DNA from: Sphingomonas sabuli
GTDB taxonomy: Bacteria; Pseudomonadota; Alphaproteobacteria; Sphingomonadales; Sphingomonadaceae
Direction: 5' to 3'
NCBI RefSeq assembly: GCF_014352855.1
Contig: NZ_CP060697.1
Coordinates: forward strand, 62,001 to 126,000
Length of the DNA: 64,000 bases
This document shows, one piece after another, positions 39,171-48,566 of the stretch; position 1 is the stretch's first letter; every line of letters begins with the position of its first letter. Made by a program: the position numbers and the translations under genes. The notes under the pieces are model-generated. The model made no database searches. It worked only from the letters and a program-made list of their open reading frames with translations, and was not told where the DNA came from.

Positions 39171-39802
39171 GGCAATTCCTTCGTGATCCGTTCGACCAGT
39201 CGGCGGGCGACATCGGCCTTGGTCATTTCCGGCCAGTCCTCGACGCCGTCGGCGGTGACCAGGTGAACGCGGTTCATCCGACCGCCCATGACATCACCGC
39301 TAACGTCGTTGGCCACGATCCAGTCGGCCTTCTTCGCCGCCCGCTTGGCCACCGCATTGTCGATCACCGCGTCGGTTTCCGCCGCGAACCCGACCAGCAG
39401 GCGCGGGCGCGCAGCGCTTTGGGCCAGCGTGGCGAGGATGTCCGGATTTGGCGACCATTCAAGCTTGGGCGGCCCGCCCGATTTCTTGAGCTTGGTTGGC
39501 GACTGCCTGACCTTCCAGTCGGCCACGGCGGCGACAAGGATCGCCGCATCGGCGGGAAGGGCGGCCTCGACCGCCCGAGCCATCTCCTCGGCGGTCTCCA
39601 CGTCGACGCGGTCGACACCGCCGGGCGTATCGAGTGCGACCGGCCCCGCGACCAGTGTCACCCGCGCGCCAAGCGCCGCCGCAGCCTCGGCAATCGCAAA
39701 GCCCTGTCGCCCGGACGAGCGGTTGGCGATCACCCGCACCGGGTCGATCGGCTCGTGCGTCGGCCCGGCGGTGACGAGGATGTGCTTACCGTCGAGCCTC
39801 AC
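39167..39802 (-). CDS. coaB: Phosphopantothenate-cysteine ligase (separate CoaB)
   Basis: It uses CTP and cysteine to make 4'-phosphopantothenoylcysteine in CoA biosynthesis. The 211-residue protein equals the C-terminal half of the usual CoaBC fusion: it begins [24 protein letters not shown], has VAAVADWKV and KLKKSG with the conserved Lys, and the nucleotide-site DWIVANDVS. The GTG start at 39802 overlaps the coaC stop as GTGA, so it is encoded separately but immediately adjacent. Either this is a true split or a small frameshift broke the fusion. Its stop overlaps dut by 4 bases. Confidence 0.9.
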   Translation of the reverse strand: MRLDGKHILVTAGPTHEPIDPVRVIANRSSGRQGFAIAEAAAALGARVTLVAGPVALDTPGGVDRVDVETAEEMARAVEAALPADAAILVAAVADWKVRQSPTKLKKSGGPPKLEWSPNPDILATLAQSAARPRLLVGFAAETDAVIDNAVAKRAAKKADWIVANDVSGDVMGGRMNRVHLVTADGVEDWPEMTKADVARRLVERITKELP

Positions 39803-40332
39803 TTCAGCAGGTCGCCGAGCGCCTTCACGATAGCCGCGGGCTCGGGCAGTCGGCCCGGACCGTATTCGCCGCAGGCCATTTCGCCTTCCGCCGGGTCGAT
39901 GATCCGCACGCCGTCGGCCTTCAGCTGCGCGATATTCCGCTGCGTCGCCGCATGCTGCCACATGCGCACGTTCATCGCCGGGGCAACAACCACCGGCTTG
40001 TCGGTCGCCAGCAGCAACGTAGTCGCAAGGTCGTCGGCGATGCCGGCCGCCATCTTGGCGATAAGGTCGGCGGTGGCCGGGCAGACGAGAATGAAGTCGG
40101 CCGACCGCGACAGCTGGATATGGCCGATTTCGACCTCGTCCTTGAGCTCCCAAAGCGTGGTGTGCACCTGGCTCTCGGCCAGGGTGCCAAGGCTCATCGC
40201 GGTGACGAAATGTTCGCCGCCCCTAGTCAGCACCGGGGTCACCGAATGACCCGCCTTCTTGAGCAGGCGGACCAGCTCCAGCGATTTGTAGGCGGCGATC
40301 CCGCCGCCGACGATCAGCAGCACCCGTGTCAT
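39799..40332 (-). CDS. coaC: Phosphopantothenoylcysteine decarboxylase (separate CoaC)
   Basis: An FMN enzyme that decarboxylates 4'-phosphopantothenoylcysteine to 4'-phosphopantetheine. From ATG 40332 it has 177 residues: [14 protein letters not shown], the catalytic His in [18 protein letters not shown], and the flexible-flap Cys in [15 protein letters not shown]. It then stops where the fused CoaBC would run on into the ligase. Upstream bases 40333-40407 separate it from the divergent iron-permease-like gene. It is the first gene of the coaC-coaB-dut-moeB chain. Confidence 0.92.
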   Translation of the reverse strand: MTRVLLIVGGGIAAYKSLELVRLLKKAGHSVTPVLTRGGEHFVTAMSLGTLAESQVHTTLWELKDEVEIGHIQLSRSADFILVCPATADLIAKMAAGIADDLATTLLLATDKPVVVAPAMNVRMWQHAATQRNIAQLKADGVRIIDPAEGEMACGEYGPGRLPEPAAIVKALGDLLK

Positions 40333-40407
40333 CGCGATCGCTCTGCCGCTATCATAAGCGCGAGTCGAGGGGGCGAGTTTGCCGCCACGCCATCGGGAGA
40401 CGGGGAA

Positions 40408-40827
40408 GTGCAAGCATTGGAACGCCTGTTCACGCGCATCGCGTCGGCCATTTCGCTGGTCAGCGGAAAGCCGATTACCTTTGTCGCAGCCATCCTCATC
40501 ATTCTCATATGGGGCATTACCGGGCCAATCTTCGCCTTTTCCGACACGTGGCAGCTGGTGGTGAACACCGGCACGACAATCGTCACCTTCCTGATGGTGT
40601 TCCTGATCCAGAACACCCAGAACCGCGATGCGGCGGCGATGCAGGCCAAGCTGGACGAATTGCTGCGGGCGGTGCCCGGGGCGCGCGAACAGTTCATCGG
40701 CATCGAACATATGACCGATCGCGAGGTCGAGCGCATTCGCGAAGCGCTGGAGCGGGAAAGCGACGATTCGCAGAATGCCAAGCGCGCGCCGAAGGGCACG
40801 GTCGACCGGCTGCTTCGCCGGCGCTGA
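40408..40827 (+). CDS. Low-affinity iron permease-family membrane protein
   Basis: A 139-residue protein of the small low-affinity iron permease family. Two hydrophobic segments (about residues 19-36 and 48-67) surround a short periplasmic loop, and NTGTTIVTFLMVFLIQNTQNRDAAAMQAKLDELL is the conserved end of the second span and its amphipathic helix. Bacterial members are common but their role in iron uptake is unproven. The GTG at 40408, after a purine-rich CGGGGAA, starts the protein; the open frame upstream is the shadow of coaC. It is convergent with ubiB across 4 bases. Confidence 0.85.
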   Translation: MQALERLFTRIASAISLVSGKPITFVAAILIILIWGITGPIFAFSDTWQLVVNTGTTIVTFLMVFLIQNTQNRDAAAMQAKLDELLRAVPGAREQFIGIEHMTDREVERIREALERESDDSQNAKRAPKGTVDRLLRRR

Positions 40828-40831
40828 GGGT

Positions 40832-42364
40832 CTAGCCGGCCAGGAGGATGACCGCGGCCGCGATCGCCGCGCCAAGCACGCCGGCGGCGACCAAGCCATA
40901 CCAGCGGCCATAGTCGACCGCTTCGATGACCGGCAGCGGCGGTGCCGGCGGGGCGGCGCCCGCCGGGGGATAATAAGCGTCGAGCCGGTCGATCAGGTCG
41001 GGCAGCTTCTTGATCGCCCGCACCGTGTCGACGATGCGGTCCGCATAATAGGCCTCGGGGCCCAGTTCCGACCGCATCCATTCGCGCAGGAATGGTTCGG
41101 CGGTTTCCCACATGTTGATGTCGGGATCGAGCTTGCTCGCGACGCCCTCGTTCATGACGATCGATTTCTGCAGCAGCAGCAGGTGCGGCTGGGTCGGCAT
41201 GTCGAAATCGCGGGTGATCGAAAACAGGCTTTCGAGCATCCGGCCGACGCTGATGTCCTTGACCGGAAGTCCGCGGATCGGCTCACCCGCGGCGCGCAGC
41301 GCGGTGGCGAATTCGTCGACGTTGTGGTGGCCGGGCACATATTGCGCCTCGAAATGGATTTCGGCGACGCGCCGGTAATCGCCGGAAATCAGCCCGTAGA
41401 GGATCTCCGCAAGCCACACGCGGGCGCGGCGGTCGATCCGCCCCATGATCCCGAAATCGATCGCAGCGATGCGTCCGTCGGGCAGTGCGAACAGGTTGCC
41501 GTGATGAAGGTCGGCGTGAAAGAAGCCGTCGACGATCGCCTGGCGCAGGAAGGCACGGACGAGGATCGCGGCCAGTTCCTTCGTATCGTGCCCGGCGGCG
41601 ACCAGCGCGTCGCGGTCGTTCAGCTTGATCCCGGACAGCCATTCCATCGTCAGCACCCGTCGCGCGGTGCGCCGCCAGTCGATGTCACCGACGTAATAGC
41701 CGGGCTCTGCGACCATATTTTCCTTCAGTTCGGACGCGGACGCTGCCTCGCGCTGCAGGTCCAGTTCGCGCGCCGTCCACTGCTTGAACTGCGCGACGAC
41801 CATCCGGGGACGCAGCCGCGCGACTTCCCCGCCGAACGTGTCGACCTGCGCCGCCGTCCACTCGTAGGTGTCGATGGCACGGGCGAATTGCTCCTCGATG
41901 CCCGGCCGGAGAACCTTGATCGCGACGTCGCGGCCCTCGGGGGTAATGCCGCGATGGACCTGCGCGATGGACGCCGACCCGATGGCCACAGGGTCGATCG
42001 ACTGGAACAGGCGTTCGACCGGCGCTCCGAACGCATCCTCGATCGCTTTCTTGATCTCGGAGAAGGGGGCAGGGGGCAAGGCGTCCTGCAGCCGGGCAAG
42101 GTTCTCGGTCGCTTGCGCACCGATCAGGTCGGGGCGGGTCGACAGCGTCTGGCCAAGCTTGATCGCGGGCGGGCCGATGTCCTGCAGAGCCGCGGCATAA
42201 TCGGGCGTGTCGGGCATGCGCGCGCCGAACCGGGCAATGCGCGCGATGCGTCGGATTTCGGGCGGAGTCAGCGGATCGCGCTCGATCCCCGTTAGCGCGC
42301 CGTGTCGAGCCAGCGTGCGGCCCCACTTCAACAGCCGCCACAGATGCGTCAGATGCCGTGCCAA
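40832..42364 (-). CDS. ubiB: Ubiquinone biosynthesis protein UbiB (ABC1/ADCK kinase-like)
   Basis: An ADCK-family atypical kinase/ATPase that supports coenzyme Q biosynthesis at the membrane. From TTG 42364 it has 510 residues: the KxGQ motif (IKLGQTLSTRPDLIG), the Ala/Ser-rich nucleotide loop (AIGSASIAQVH), the DLQREA region, HADLHHGNLF with its metal-binding residues, and a C-terminal hydrophobic anchor after YGRWYGL. The TTG lies 4 bases after the ubiE stop with GGAAG upstream, so ubiE-ubiB form an operon. Confidence 0.95.
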   Translation of the reverse strand: MARHLTHLWRLLKWGRTLARHGALTGIERDPLTPPEIRRIARIARFGARMPDTPDYAAALQDIGPPAIKLGQTLSTRPDLIGAQATENLARLQDALPPAPFSEIKKAIEDAFGAPVERLFQSIDPVAIGSASIAQVHRGITPEGRDVAIKVLRPGIEEQFARAIDTYEWTAAQVDTFGGEVARLRPRMVVAQFKQWTARELDLQREAASASELKENMVAEPGYYVGDIDWRRTARRVLTMEWLSGIKLNDRDALVAAGHDTKELAAILVRAFLRQAIVDGFFHADLHHGNLFALPDGRIAAIDFGIMGRIDRRARVWLAEILYGLISGDYRRVAEIHFEAQYVPGHHNVDEFATALRAAGEPIRGLPVKDISVGRMLESLFSITRDFDMPTQPHLLLLQKSIVMNEGVASKLDPDINMWETAEPFLREWMRSELGPEAYYADRIVDTVRAIKKLPDLIDRLDAYYPPAGAAPPAPPLPVIEAVDYGRWYGLVAAGVLGAAIAAAVILLAG

Positions 42365-42368
42365 GCTG

Positions 42369-43100
42369 CTAGATCTTCCAGCCGCTGTGAATGCACACGA
42401 GACCGCCAAAGATGGTCTCATACCCTGTCTGTGCGAAGCCGGCTTCGCCGATCATCCGCTTGAACGCTTCGGGTTTGGGGAAGCGGCGGATCGATTCGAC
42501 CAGATAGCGATAGCTGTCCTCGTCCCTGGCCACCGCCTTGCCGATCCGCGGGATCATCTTGTCCGCGTACAGCTCGTAGATCTCGGCGAACCCCGGCCAG
42601 TCGCTGGTCGAAAATTCCAGGCAGAAGAAGCGGCCGCCGTGGCGCAGCACGCGGTGCGCCTGGCGCAGCGCCGCCGGGATGTCCGTGACGTTCCGGATGC
42701 CGAAGGCGATCGTATAGGCGTCGAACTGCGCGTCGCCGAACGACAGGCTTTCCGCATTCTCCTGCTTCCAGGACAGTCCTTCCAGACCCCGTTCGCGGGC
42801 GCGTTCCATGCCGACCGCCAGCATGTCGGCGTTGATGTCGGACACGGTGACCTGCGCACCGCGCTTCGCCATGCGGAACGCGATGTCGCCGGTGCCGCCG
42901 GCCATGTCGAGGACGTGCTCGCCGGTGCGCGGCTTCACCCGATTGACGAACCGGTCCTTCCACAGCCGGTGCATGCCGCCGCTCATCAGGTCGTTCATCA
43001 CGTCGTAGCGGCGCGCGACCGAACTGAAGACCTGGCCGACGCGGCGCGTCTTTTCCTCGGGGCTGACGACCGCGTCGCCGAAATTCACCTGATCGCTCAT
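42369..43100 (-). CDS. ubiE: Ubiquinone/menaquinone C-methyltransferase
   Basis: A SAM-dependent C-methyltransferase acting on 2-polyprenyl-6-methoxy-1,4-benzoquinol in ubiquinone synthesis. The 243-residue protein has the VFSSVARRYDVMNDLMSGGMHRLWK opening, the SAM motif VLDMAGGTGDIAF, the AFGIRNVTD segment that marks UbiE, and the C-terminal GLVCIHSGWKI. The start is ATG 43100; the longer reading to 43175 adds unrelated residues. ubiB follows after 4 bases. It is divergent from mutM across 47 bases. Confidence 0.97.
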   Translation of the reverse strand: MSDQVNFGDAVVSPEEKTRRVGQVFSSVARRYDVMNDLMSGGMHRLWKDRFVNRVKPRTGEHVLDMAGGTGDIAFRMAKRGAQVTVSDINADMLAVGMERARERGLEGLSWKQENAESLSFGDAQFDAYTIAFGIRNVTDIPAALRQAHRVLRHGGRFFCLEFSTSDWPGFAEIYELYADKMIPRIGKAVARDEDSYRYLVESIRRFPKPEAFKRMIGEAGFAQTGYETIFGGLVCIHSGWKI

Positions 43101-43147
43101 GGCCCAAGCCTCTAGCTGGCTGCGGCAAGGTTCGCCATATCGGCCGT

Positions 43148-43957
43148 GTGCCAGAGCTTCCCGAAGTCGAAACAACCGTTCGCGGCCTGCGCAAGGTGCT
43201 CGACGGGCGGACGATCCGCCACATCGCCGCCAATCGCGCCGACCTGCGCCGGGCGATGCCGGTCGACCTTGGACAGCGCCTGACCGGAGCGCGGGTGACC
43301 GGCCTGCGCCGCCGCGCCAAATATGGCGTCATCGACACCGACCGCGGCGACAGCCTTGTCTTTCACCTCGGCATGTCGGGCAGCTGGCGGATCAACCGCG
43401 CGGCCGAAAAGCACGACCATCTGCTGATCGAGACCGGCGACGGCGACCGGCTGGCGCTCAACGACCCGCGGCGGTTCGGATCGGTGGACCTGGTGCGGAC
43501 CGACGAGCTCGCGCAATTCGGCGGGTTCGCCGGACTTGGTCCCGAACCCTTCGACCTGACGCCGCGCGCGCTTGAACGGCGGCTCGACGGGCGCAAGGCA
43601 GCGATCAAGCTGCTGCTGCTCGACCAGCGAATCGTCGCCGGCCTAGGCAATATCTACGTATGCGAGGCACTGTTCCGCTCGCGCATCAATCCGAAGCGGG
43701 CGGGCGGCTCCGTATCTCGGGTACGGCTGCAGCGCTTGGTGCCTGCGATCCACGCCGTGCTCGAGGAGGCGATCGCGGCCGGCGGATCGACGCTGCGGGA
43801 CTATGCGCAGCCCGATGGCGAGCTGGGCTATTTTTCGAAGACCTTCGACGTCTACGGCCGGGAAGGGGAGCCGTGCCGCGGCGATTGCGGCGGGACGGTG
43901 CGGCGAATCGTGCAGGGCGGCCGGTCGACCTTTTACTGTCCGCGCTGCCAGCGTTGA
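43148..43957 (+). CDS. mutM: Formamidopyrimidine-DNA glycosylase
   Basis: A bifunctional glycosylase/AP lyase that removes 8-oxoguanine. The 269-residue protein starts PELPEVE, exposing the catalytic N-terminal Pro and Glu, and has a conserved Lys in LRRRAKYG, the HLGMSGSW strand, RRFGSVD, the H2TH segment LLDQRIVAGLGNIYVCEALF and a C-terminal zinc finger (CRGDCGG ... YCPRCQR). GTG at 43148 is fixed by the need for Pro as residue 2. The rpsT gene follows after 92 bases, an arrangement typical of alphaproteobacteria. Confidence 0.97.
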   Translation: MPELPEVETTVRGLRKVLDGRTIRHIAANRADLRRAMPVDLGQRLTGARVTGLRRRAKYGVIDTDRGDSLVFHLGMSGSWRINRAAEKHDHLLIETGDGDRLALNDPRRFGSVDLVRTDELAQFGGFAGLGPEPFDLTPRALERRLDGRKAAIKLLLLDQRIVAGLGNIYVCEALFRSRINPKRAGGSVSRVRLQRLVPAIHAVLEEAIAAGGSTLRDYAQPDGELGYFSKTFDVYGREGEPCRGDCGGTVRRIVQGGRSTFYCPRCQR

Positions 43958-44049
43958 CGCGAATCGGCTCTCGCTGTAGGGGGACGGTCGTAACGGCGCG
44001 GGGGCCTTGCCTTCGGGGCCGCTTTTTCATAAATTCCGAGGAAGTTTGA

Positions 44050-44313
44050 ATGGCGAATACGCCGCAAGCCAAGAAGCGCATCCGTCGCAACGCCAACCGC
44101 GCCACGGTCAATCACGCGCGAATCAGCCGCATCCGCACCTTCATCAAGCAGGTCGAGGCAGCAATCGCCGACGGCAAGAAGGATGAGGCCGCCGAGGCTC
44201 TCAAGAAGGCGCAGCCGGAACTGGCGCGCGGCGTCGCCCGTGGCGTCGTCCACAAGAACACCGCGTCGCGCAAGATGTCGCGCCTGTCCAAGCGGGTTGC
44301 CGCGCTCGGCTAA
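44050..44313 (+). CDS. rpsT: 30S ribosomal protein S20
   Basis: An rRNA-binding three-helix protein of 87 residues. [16 protein letters not shown] and the helix [22 protein letters not shown] are characteristic, and the end [13 protein letters not shown] is standard. GAGGAAG before the ATG is the ribosome-binding site. An intrinsic terminator lies at 44338-44369. It is in the mutM-rpsT-dnaA order. Confidence 0.98.
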   Translation: MANTPQAKKRIRRNANRATVNHARISRIRTFIKQVEAAIADGKKDEAAEALKKAQPELARGVARGVVHKNTASRKMSRLSKRVAALG

Positions 44314-44674
44314 GACCGGCTGGCAAAACCTGGGTTTAAACGGGCTGTCGGGAAACCGGCGGCCCGTTTCATTTCAGGACTTCACAAAAACGTAGGAATT
44401 CCCGCGATTCGCATTTTGGGCAATCCTTTGGTCGCGAGGAAAATGCCCGGAATTCTGCCACTTTTACGGCGGTAGGCCGAATTTGCCTGTCAAGCGCATT
44501 TATTTCAATTTTGCGAAAAAACGGCCTTGAATCCTGCGGCTCAGGCTTTCAAAAACACTCTTCCGAGGCGCGAATCCGCGCCGGGGCAAGAAAGAGCAGA
44601 GATCGTAAGGCGCGCGACTCGTATCGCGGGCAACGAGATCCTTTTGTCTTGCCGGGGGCAGCAGAGGGAGGCGC
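44314..44674 (+). other. 361-base intergenic region between rpsT and dnaA
   Basis: The left end holds the rpsT terminator; beyond it the sequence is less GC-rich than its surroundings, with A/T-rich patches around 44380-44420 and 44494-44524. I found no consensus TTATCCACA-like DnaA boxes, no short tandem repeats and no open reading frame with coding features, so I cannot call an origin. A dnaA promoter is probably here, but no -35/-10 pair stands out. Confidence 0.6.
44338..44369 (+). terminator. Intrinsic terminator after rpsT
   Basis: A 14-bp stem (AAACGGGCTGTCGG with CCGGCGGCCCGTTT, two G-U pairs) is closed by a GAAA tetraloop and runs into a T-rich tail, TTTCATTTC. It lies 24 bases after the rpsT stop and separates it from dnaA. 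Confidence 0.8.
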
Positions 44675-46078
44675 GTGCCAGTGCAAGGCGGACGGGAAGA
44701 CTCATGCCAGCTGGCCGAGACGAATGTCGCGGCACCGCTTGAAGCAGCGTGGGAGTCTATCCGTAGCGGCCTTCGGCGCGACCTTGGCGTGCGCACCTTC
44801 GACGGCTGGCTGAAGCCGGCCGAGATCGGCACGCTCGACCCTGACACCGGCACCCTCGACATCATCATGCCCAGCCAGTTCATGGCCGACTGGGTGCAAT
44901 CGCACTTCGGCGATCGGCTGGCGCTGGCTTGGAAGACGACCTTGCCGCTGGTCCGCGACATCCGCATCGTCGCCGCCGCCGACGCACCGCGTCCCGCGCC
45001 ATTGCTGGTGCTGGAAGAAGCGCGGCCGCGGTCGGTGACCGAACGCGATCCGACGCTGCCCAATTTCGACCCCCGCTACCGCTTCGAGAGCTTCGTCGTC
45101 GGCAAGGCCAACGAGGTCGCCGCCACCGCCGCCCGCACGCTGGCGACCGCCGAACAGGTCAGTTTCAACCCGTTATTCATCCATGGCGGCACCGGGCGCG
45201 GCAAGACGCACCTGCTGCACGCCATCGGCCACACCTTTGGCGAACGCTTTCCGGGCTGCCGGATCGAAAGCATGTCGGCTGAAAAGTTCATGGTCGAATT
45301 CATCCGTGCGCTGAAGGAAAACGACACGATCGGCTTCAAGAGCCGGCTGCGCAGCGCCGACCTGTTGCTGATCGACGATGTTCAGTTCATCGCCGGCAAG
45401 GATTCCACCCAGGAAGAATTCTTCCACACGATGAACGAGATCATCGGTGCCGGTAAGCGGCTGGTGATTACGTCGGACCGCGCGCCGCAGGACCTCGACG
45501 GGATCGCGCCGCGCATCCTGTCGCGCCTGTCGTGGGGGCTGGTCGCCGACATCAACTCGGCCGATTTCGAACTGCGCTACAACATCATTGTCGCGAAGCT
45601 GGCGCTGCTGCCCGCGGTCGAAATGCCGCGCGGCGTCATCGACTTCCTCGCCCGCCGGGTGACGTCGAGCGTGCGTGAGCTCGAAGGCGCGCTCAACCGC
45701 ATTGCCGCTTATGCGATGATGACCGGCCGCGACATCGACATCGCCTTCGTCGAGGAAGTGCTGGCCAATGTCCTTCGTGCCAACCAGCGCCGGATTTCGA
45801 TCGACGAGATCCAGACCCAGGTCGCCGAGCATTACCGCATTCGCAAGGCCGAGATGACGAGCGCTCGCCGCGCCCGCGAAGTCGCCCGCCCGCGCCAGGT
45901 CGCGATGTACCTCTCGAAGCAGCTCACGCCCAAGTCGCTCCCCGACATCGGCCGGCGCTTCGGCGGCCGCGACCATACGACGGTCATCCACGCGGTCCGC
46001 CAGATCGAAAAGCTCCGCGCCGCCGACAGCGAGCTCGACGCCGACATCCGCCTGCTGACGAGGCAGTTGGAAGGCTGA
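44675..46078 (+). CDS. dnaA: Chromosomal replication initiator DnaA
   Basis: An AAA+ protein that melts the origin. The 467-residue protein has domain I ([25 protein letters not shown]), a variable linker, the Walker [13 protein letters not shown], Walker [10 protein letters not shown], sensor motifs and the DNA-binding domain IV ending with [12 protein letters not shown]. Two GTG starts compete: 44675 (GGGAGG only 3 bases away) and 44681 (9 bases away, better spaced); the former is given. It follows rpsT by 361 bases. No dnaN follows; an amidohydrolase gene is next, so the classic dnaA-dnaN linkage is absent. Confidence 0.97.
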   Translation: MPVQGGREDSCQLAETNVAAPLEAAWESIRSGLRRDLGVRTFDGWLKPAEIGTLDPDTGTLDIIMPSQFMADWVQSHFGDRLALAWKTTLPLVRDIRIVAAADAPRPAPLLVLEEARPRSVTERDPTLPNFDPRYRFESFVVGKANEVAATAARTLATAEQVSFNPLFIHGGTGRGKTHLLHAIGHTFGERFPGCRIESMSAEKFMVEFIRALKENDTIGFKSRLRSADLLLIDDVQFIAGKDSTQEEFFHTMNEIIGAGKRLVITSDRAPQDLDGIAPRILSRLSWGLVADINSADFELRYNIIVAKLALLPAVEMPRGVIDFLARRVTSSVRELEGALNRIAAYAMMTGRDIDIAFVEEVLANVLRANQRRISIDEIQTQVAEHYRIRKAEMTSARRAREVARPRQVAMYLSKQLTPKSLPDIGRRFGGRDHTTVIHAVRQIEKLRAADSELDADIRLLTRQLEG

Positions 46079-46147
46079 ACTTACTTCCGATTGCGTAGAT
46101 TTCGCGCTTTGCTAGCGTGCGCCCGAAATTGCGTGTGAGGGAGCTGA

Positions 46148-47551
46148 ATGAGTCGCGTTCTTTGGCTTGTTTGCCTGCTGATGGCCCTTGCACCTGCGGC
46201 GCAGGCCCAGCGTGCCGAGAAATACTCCAAACGCTTGAAAAGCTTCATCGTCGCCGACCAGCCCTTGTTGCTCATCCGTAATGCGCGGTTGTGGGACGGA
46301 ACTGGCGCGATAGCCCGCGACGGACAGGACATGCTTATCCGGGATGGGCAGATCGCGGCGATCGGACCGCATCTTGAGGAGGCCAGCGGCGCCAAGGTGA
46401 TCGACGCGGCGGGCAAGACCCTGATGCCCGGCCTCGTCATGGTGCATGAGCATCTCGACACCGGCGCGCCACGCGACCGGATGACAAACTACAGCGATCA
46501 GTATGTGCCGCAGGTCATGCTTGCCTATGGCACCACTACTGCGCGCACCGCTGGCAGCTTTGACATGGAAGGCGACCTGTTTCTCAAGCGCTGGATCGAC
46601 GCCGGCCGGTTGCCCGGGCCCGATCTTGACGTGTCGGTCTACATCAACGGCCCATTTGAACTGCGCATGCTGTCGCCGGTCAATGATAAGGCGGGCGCCC
46701 GACGCGAGATTGCGTACTGGAACGAGCACGGCGCGACGTCGGTCAAGCTGTTCTTCGATACGACGCCCGAAATCGCCCGCGCCGCGATCGATGAGGGGCA
46801 TCGGCGGGGGATGAACGTTGCCGCGCATCTGTGCGCGACCTTCGCCGCAACTGGCGCCCGGCTGGGCGTCGATACGATCGAGCATTCGACCATCTCGATG
46901 TACGACCTCGTGCCGGGTTCGACGGAAGGCGAATGCGACTTGGTCCCGCGGCAGGTCGCAATGTTCAAGAGCAATGCCGGCATGGACCCGCAAGGGCCGG
47001 AGGTCGGCACGGTTTTGAAAGCCCTGCTCGACAACCATGTCGCGATCACGCCGACGCTGGGAATCAGCGAAGAACGGTGCCGGCCAAAATCGGCGCCCCC
47101 GCCACGTGAGCTAGCCTTGTTAGCCAAGTTCGATGCGGAGAATGTCGGCATCTGCCCGGACGGATTGACGCCCGAGATTGGCGATCGCAGCGCCCGATTC
47201 CAGGCCGCGGTAGCGGTCCGTTTTCTCCGGATGGGCGGCACACTGCTTGCCGGCACCGATGTCGGTGCAGTTCCGGGTGCCATGGGCCCGCGCGAGTTGG
47301 AATTGCTTGTGGCGGCCGGCATGACGGCCCGCGAAGCCCTGCTAGCGGCGACCAGGGATGGCGCAATCAAGCTTCGTCGAGCAAAGAATGTCGGGACGCT
47401 GGAAGTTGGCAAGCGGGCAGATTTTTTGCTGGTCGACGGCAAGCCGGACCAGTCGATTTCTGACATCCGCAAGCTGAGGGCCGTCGCCAAGGACGGCATC
47501 GTCTACGATCCGGAGAAATTGTACGAGGATGCTAGGGGCAAGCTTGATTAG
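46148..47551 (+). CDS. Exported amidohydrolase-family protein
   Basis: A 467-residue metal-dependent hydrolase of the amidohydrolase superfamily (imidazolonepropionase/prolidase-like branch). The signal peptide ends LAPAAQAQ, which places it in the periplasm. Metal-site motifs are HEH at the end of VMVHEHLD, the Lys in ATSVKLFFD that could be carboxylated, AHLCAT and DTIEHST with later His residues, and the catalytic Asp in LLAGTDVGA. The closing LEVGKRADFLLVDGKP is typical of the family. The substrate is unknown; related exported proteins act on dipeptides or organophosphates. It converges with trpS. Confidence 0.88.
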   Translation: MSRVLWLVCLLMALAPAAQAQRAEKYSKRLKSFIVADQPLLLIRNARLWDGTGAIARDGQDMLIRDGQIAAIGPHLEEASGAKVIDAAGKTLMPGLVMVHEHLDTGAPRDRMTNYSDQYVPQVMLAYGTTTARTAGSFDMEGDLFLKRWIDAGRLPGPDLDVSVYINGPFELRMLSPVNDKAGARREIAYWNEHGATSVKLFFDTTPEIARAAIDEGHRRGMNVAAHLCATFAATGARLGVDTIEHSTISMYDLVPGSTEGECDLVPRQVAMFKSNAGMDPQGPEVGTVLKALLDNHVAITPTLGISEERCRPKSAPPPRELALLAKFDAENVGICPDGLTPEIGDRSARFQAAVAVRFLRMGGTLLAGTDVGAVPGAMGPRELELLVAAGMTAREALLAATRDGAIKLRRAKNVGTLEVGKRADFLLVDGKPDQSISDIRKLRAVAKDGIVYDPEKLYEDARGKLD

Positions 47552-47552
47552 G

Positions 47553-48566
47553 CTAGCCGGTTAGGCCTGTCGCGGCTTTCGCCTGTGCGAGCACCGGCTC
47601 GGCAATTTCGGTCGCCCGTTCCGCGCCTTCTGCAAGCAACCGGTCGAGTTCGCCGGGGTCCTTGCGGAAATCTTCCAAACGGGCACGGATTGGGGCGATC
47701 AGGCCGACCAGCGCTTCGGCCAGCGCCGGCTTGAACTGGCCGAAGCCCTGGCCTTCGAAGCGGGCGAGCACGGCCTCGACGCTTTCCCCACTAATGACCG
47801 AATAGACGCCGACCAGGTTCTTGGCTTCCGGCCGCTCGTCGAGCCCGTTCGGCGAGCCGGGAATAGGCTCCGGATCGGTCTTCGCCTTGCGGATTTTCTG
47901 CGCGATATCGTCGTCGCTGTCGGTGAGGAGGATGCGGCTCATGTCCGACGGGTCGGACTTGCTCATCTTCGACTTGCCGTCGCGCAGGCTCATCACCCGC
48001 GCCGCGGTGCCGCCGCCGATGTAGGGCTCGGGCGGGACGAAGAGGTCGACATCGAAGTCGGTGTTGAACTTCAGCGCGATGTCGCGGGTCAGTTCGACAT
48101 GCTGCTTCTGGTCGTCGCCGACCGGCACGTGGGTGGCGCGATAGAGCAGGATGTCGGCCGCCTGGAGCACCGGATAGTCGAACAACGCGACCGACGCGCC
48201 TTCGCGGTTCTTGCCGGCCTTGTCCTTCCACTGCGTCATCCGGTTGAGCCACCCCATCCGCGCGGTGCCGTTCAATATCCAGCACAGCTCGGCATGGGCC
48301 GGGACCGCGCTCTGGCGGAACAGCACCGACTTGGCGGGGTCGATCCCGCTGGCCAGCAGGGCGGCGGCCATCTCGCGCACGTTGGCGCGCAGCTGCGCGG
48401 GGTCGGTATCGACCGTCAGCGCGTGCAGGTCGGCAAGGAAAAACAGGCATTCCGCCTCGTCCTGCATCCGCACCCAGCGCAGGATCGCGCCGAGCAGGTT
48501 GCCAAGATGCAGCCCGCCTGTCGGCTGGATACCCGAAAGGACGCGCATCTCGCCCGCGTCGCTCAT
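47553..48566 (-). CDS. trpS: Tryptophanyl-tRNA synthetase
   Basis: A class Ic aminoacyl-tRNA synthetase that charges tRNA-Trp. The 337-residue protein has [13 protein letters not shown] (the HIGH-type site as HLGN), a dimer-interface region with [11 protein letters not shown], and the KMSKS loop in [14 protein letters not shown] 48566 overlaps the murJ stop (ATGA), so it is the end of a secB-murJ-trpS operon. The longer reading through murJ is a shadow frame. Confidence 0.97.
   Translation of the reverse strand: MSDAGEMRVLSGIQPTGGLHLGNLLGAILRWVRMQDEAECLFFLADLHALTVDTDPAQLRANVREMAAALLASGIDPAKSVLFRQSAVPAHAELCWILNGTARMGWLNRMTQWKDKAGKNREGASVALFDYPVLQAADILLYRATHVPVGDDQKQHVELTRDIALKFNTDFDVDLFVPPEPYIGGGTAARVMSLRDGKSKMSKSDPSDMSRILLTDSDDDIAQKIRKAKTDPEPIPGSPNGLDERPEAKNLVGVYSVISGESVEAVLARFEGQGFGQFKPALAEALVGLIAPIRARLEDFRKDPGELDRLLAEGAERATEIAEPVLAQAKAATGLTG

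Noticed and set aside
44001..44030. GC-rich stretch ending CTTTTTC just before rpsT, a possible terminator of mutM
   Set aside because: The arms pair only by a few bases (GGC/GCC with a bulge), too weak to call.
44480..44524. TTGACA on the minus strand and AT-rich patch in the rpsT-dnaA gap as antisense promoter or origin
   Set aside because: The -10 candidate GCCGTA is poor, no minus-strand gene follows, and no DnaA boxes were found.
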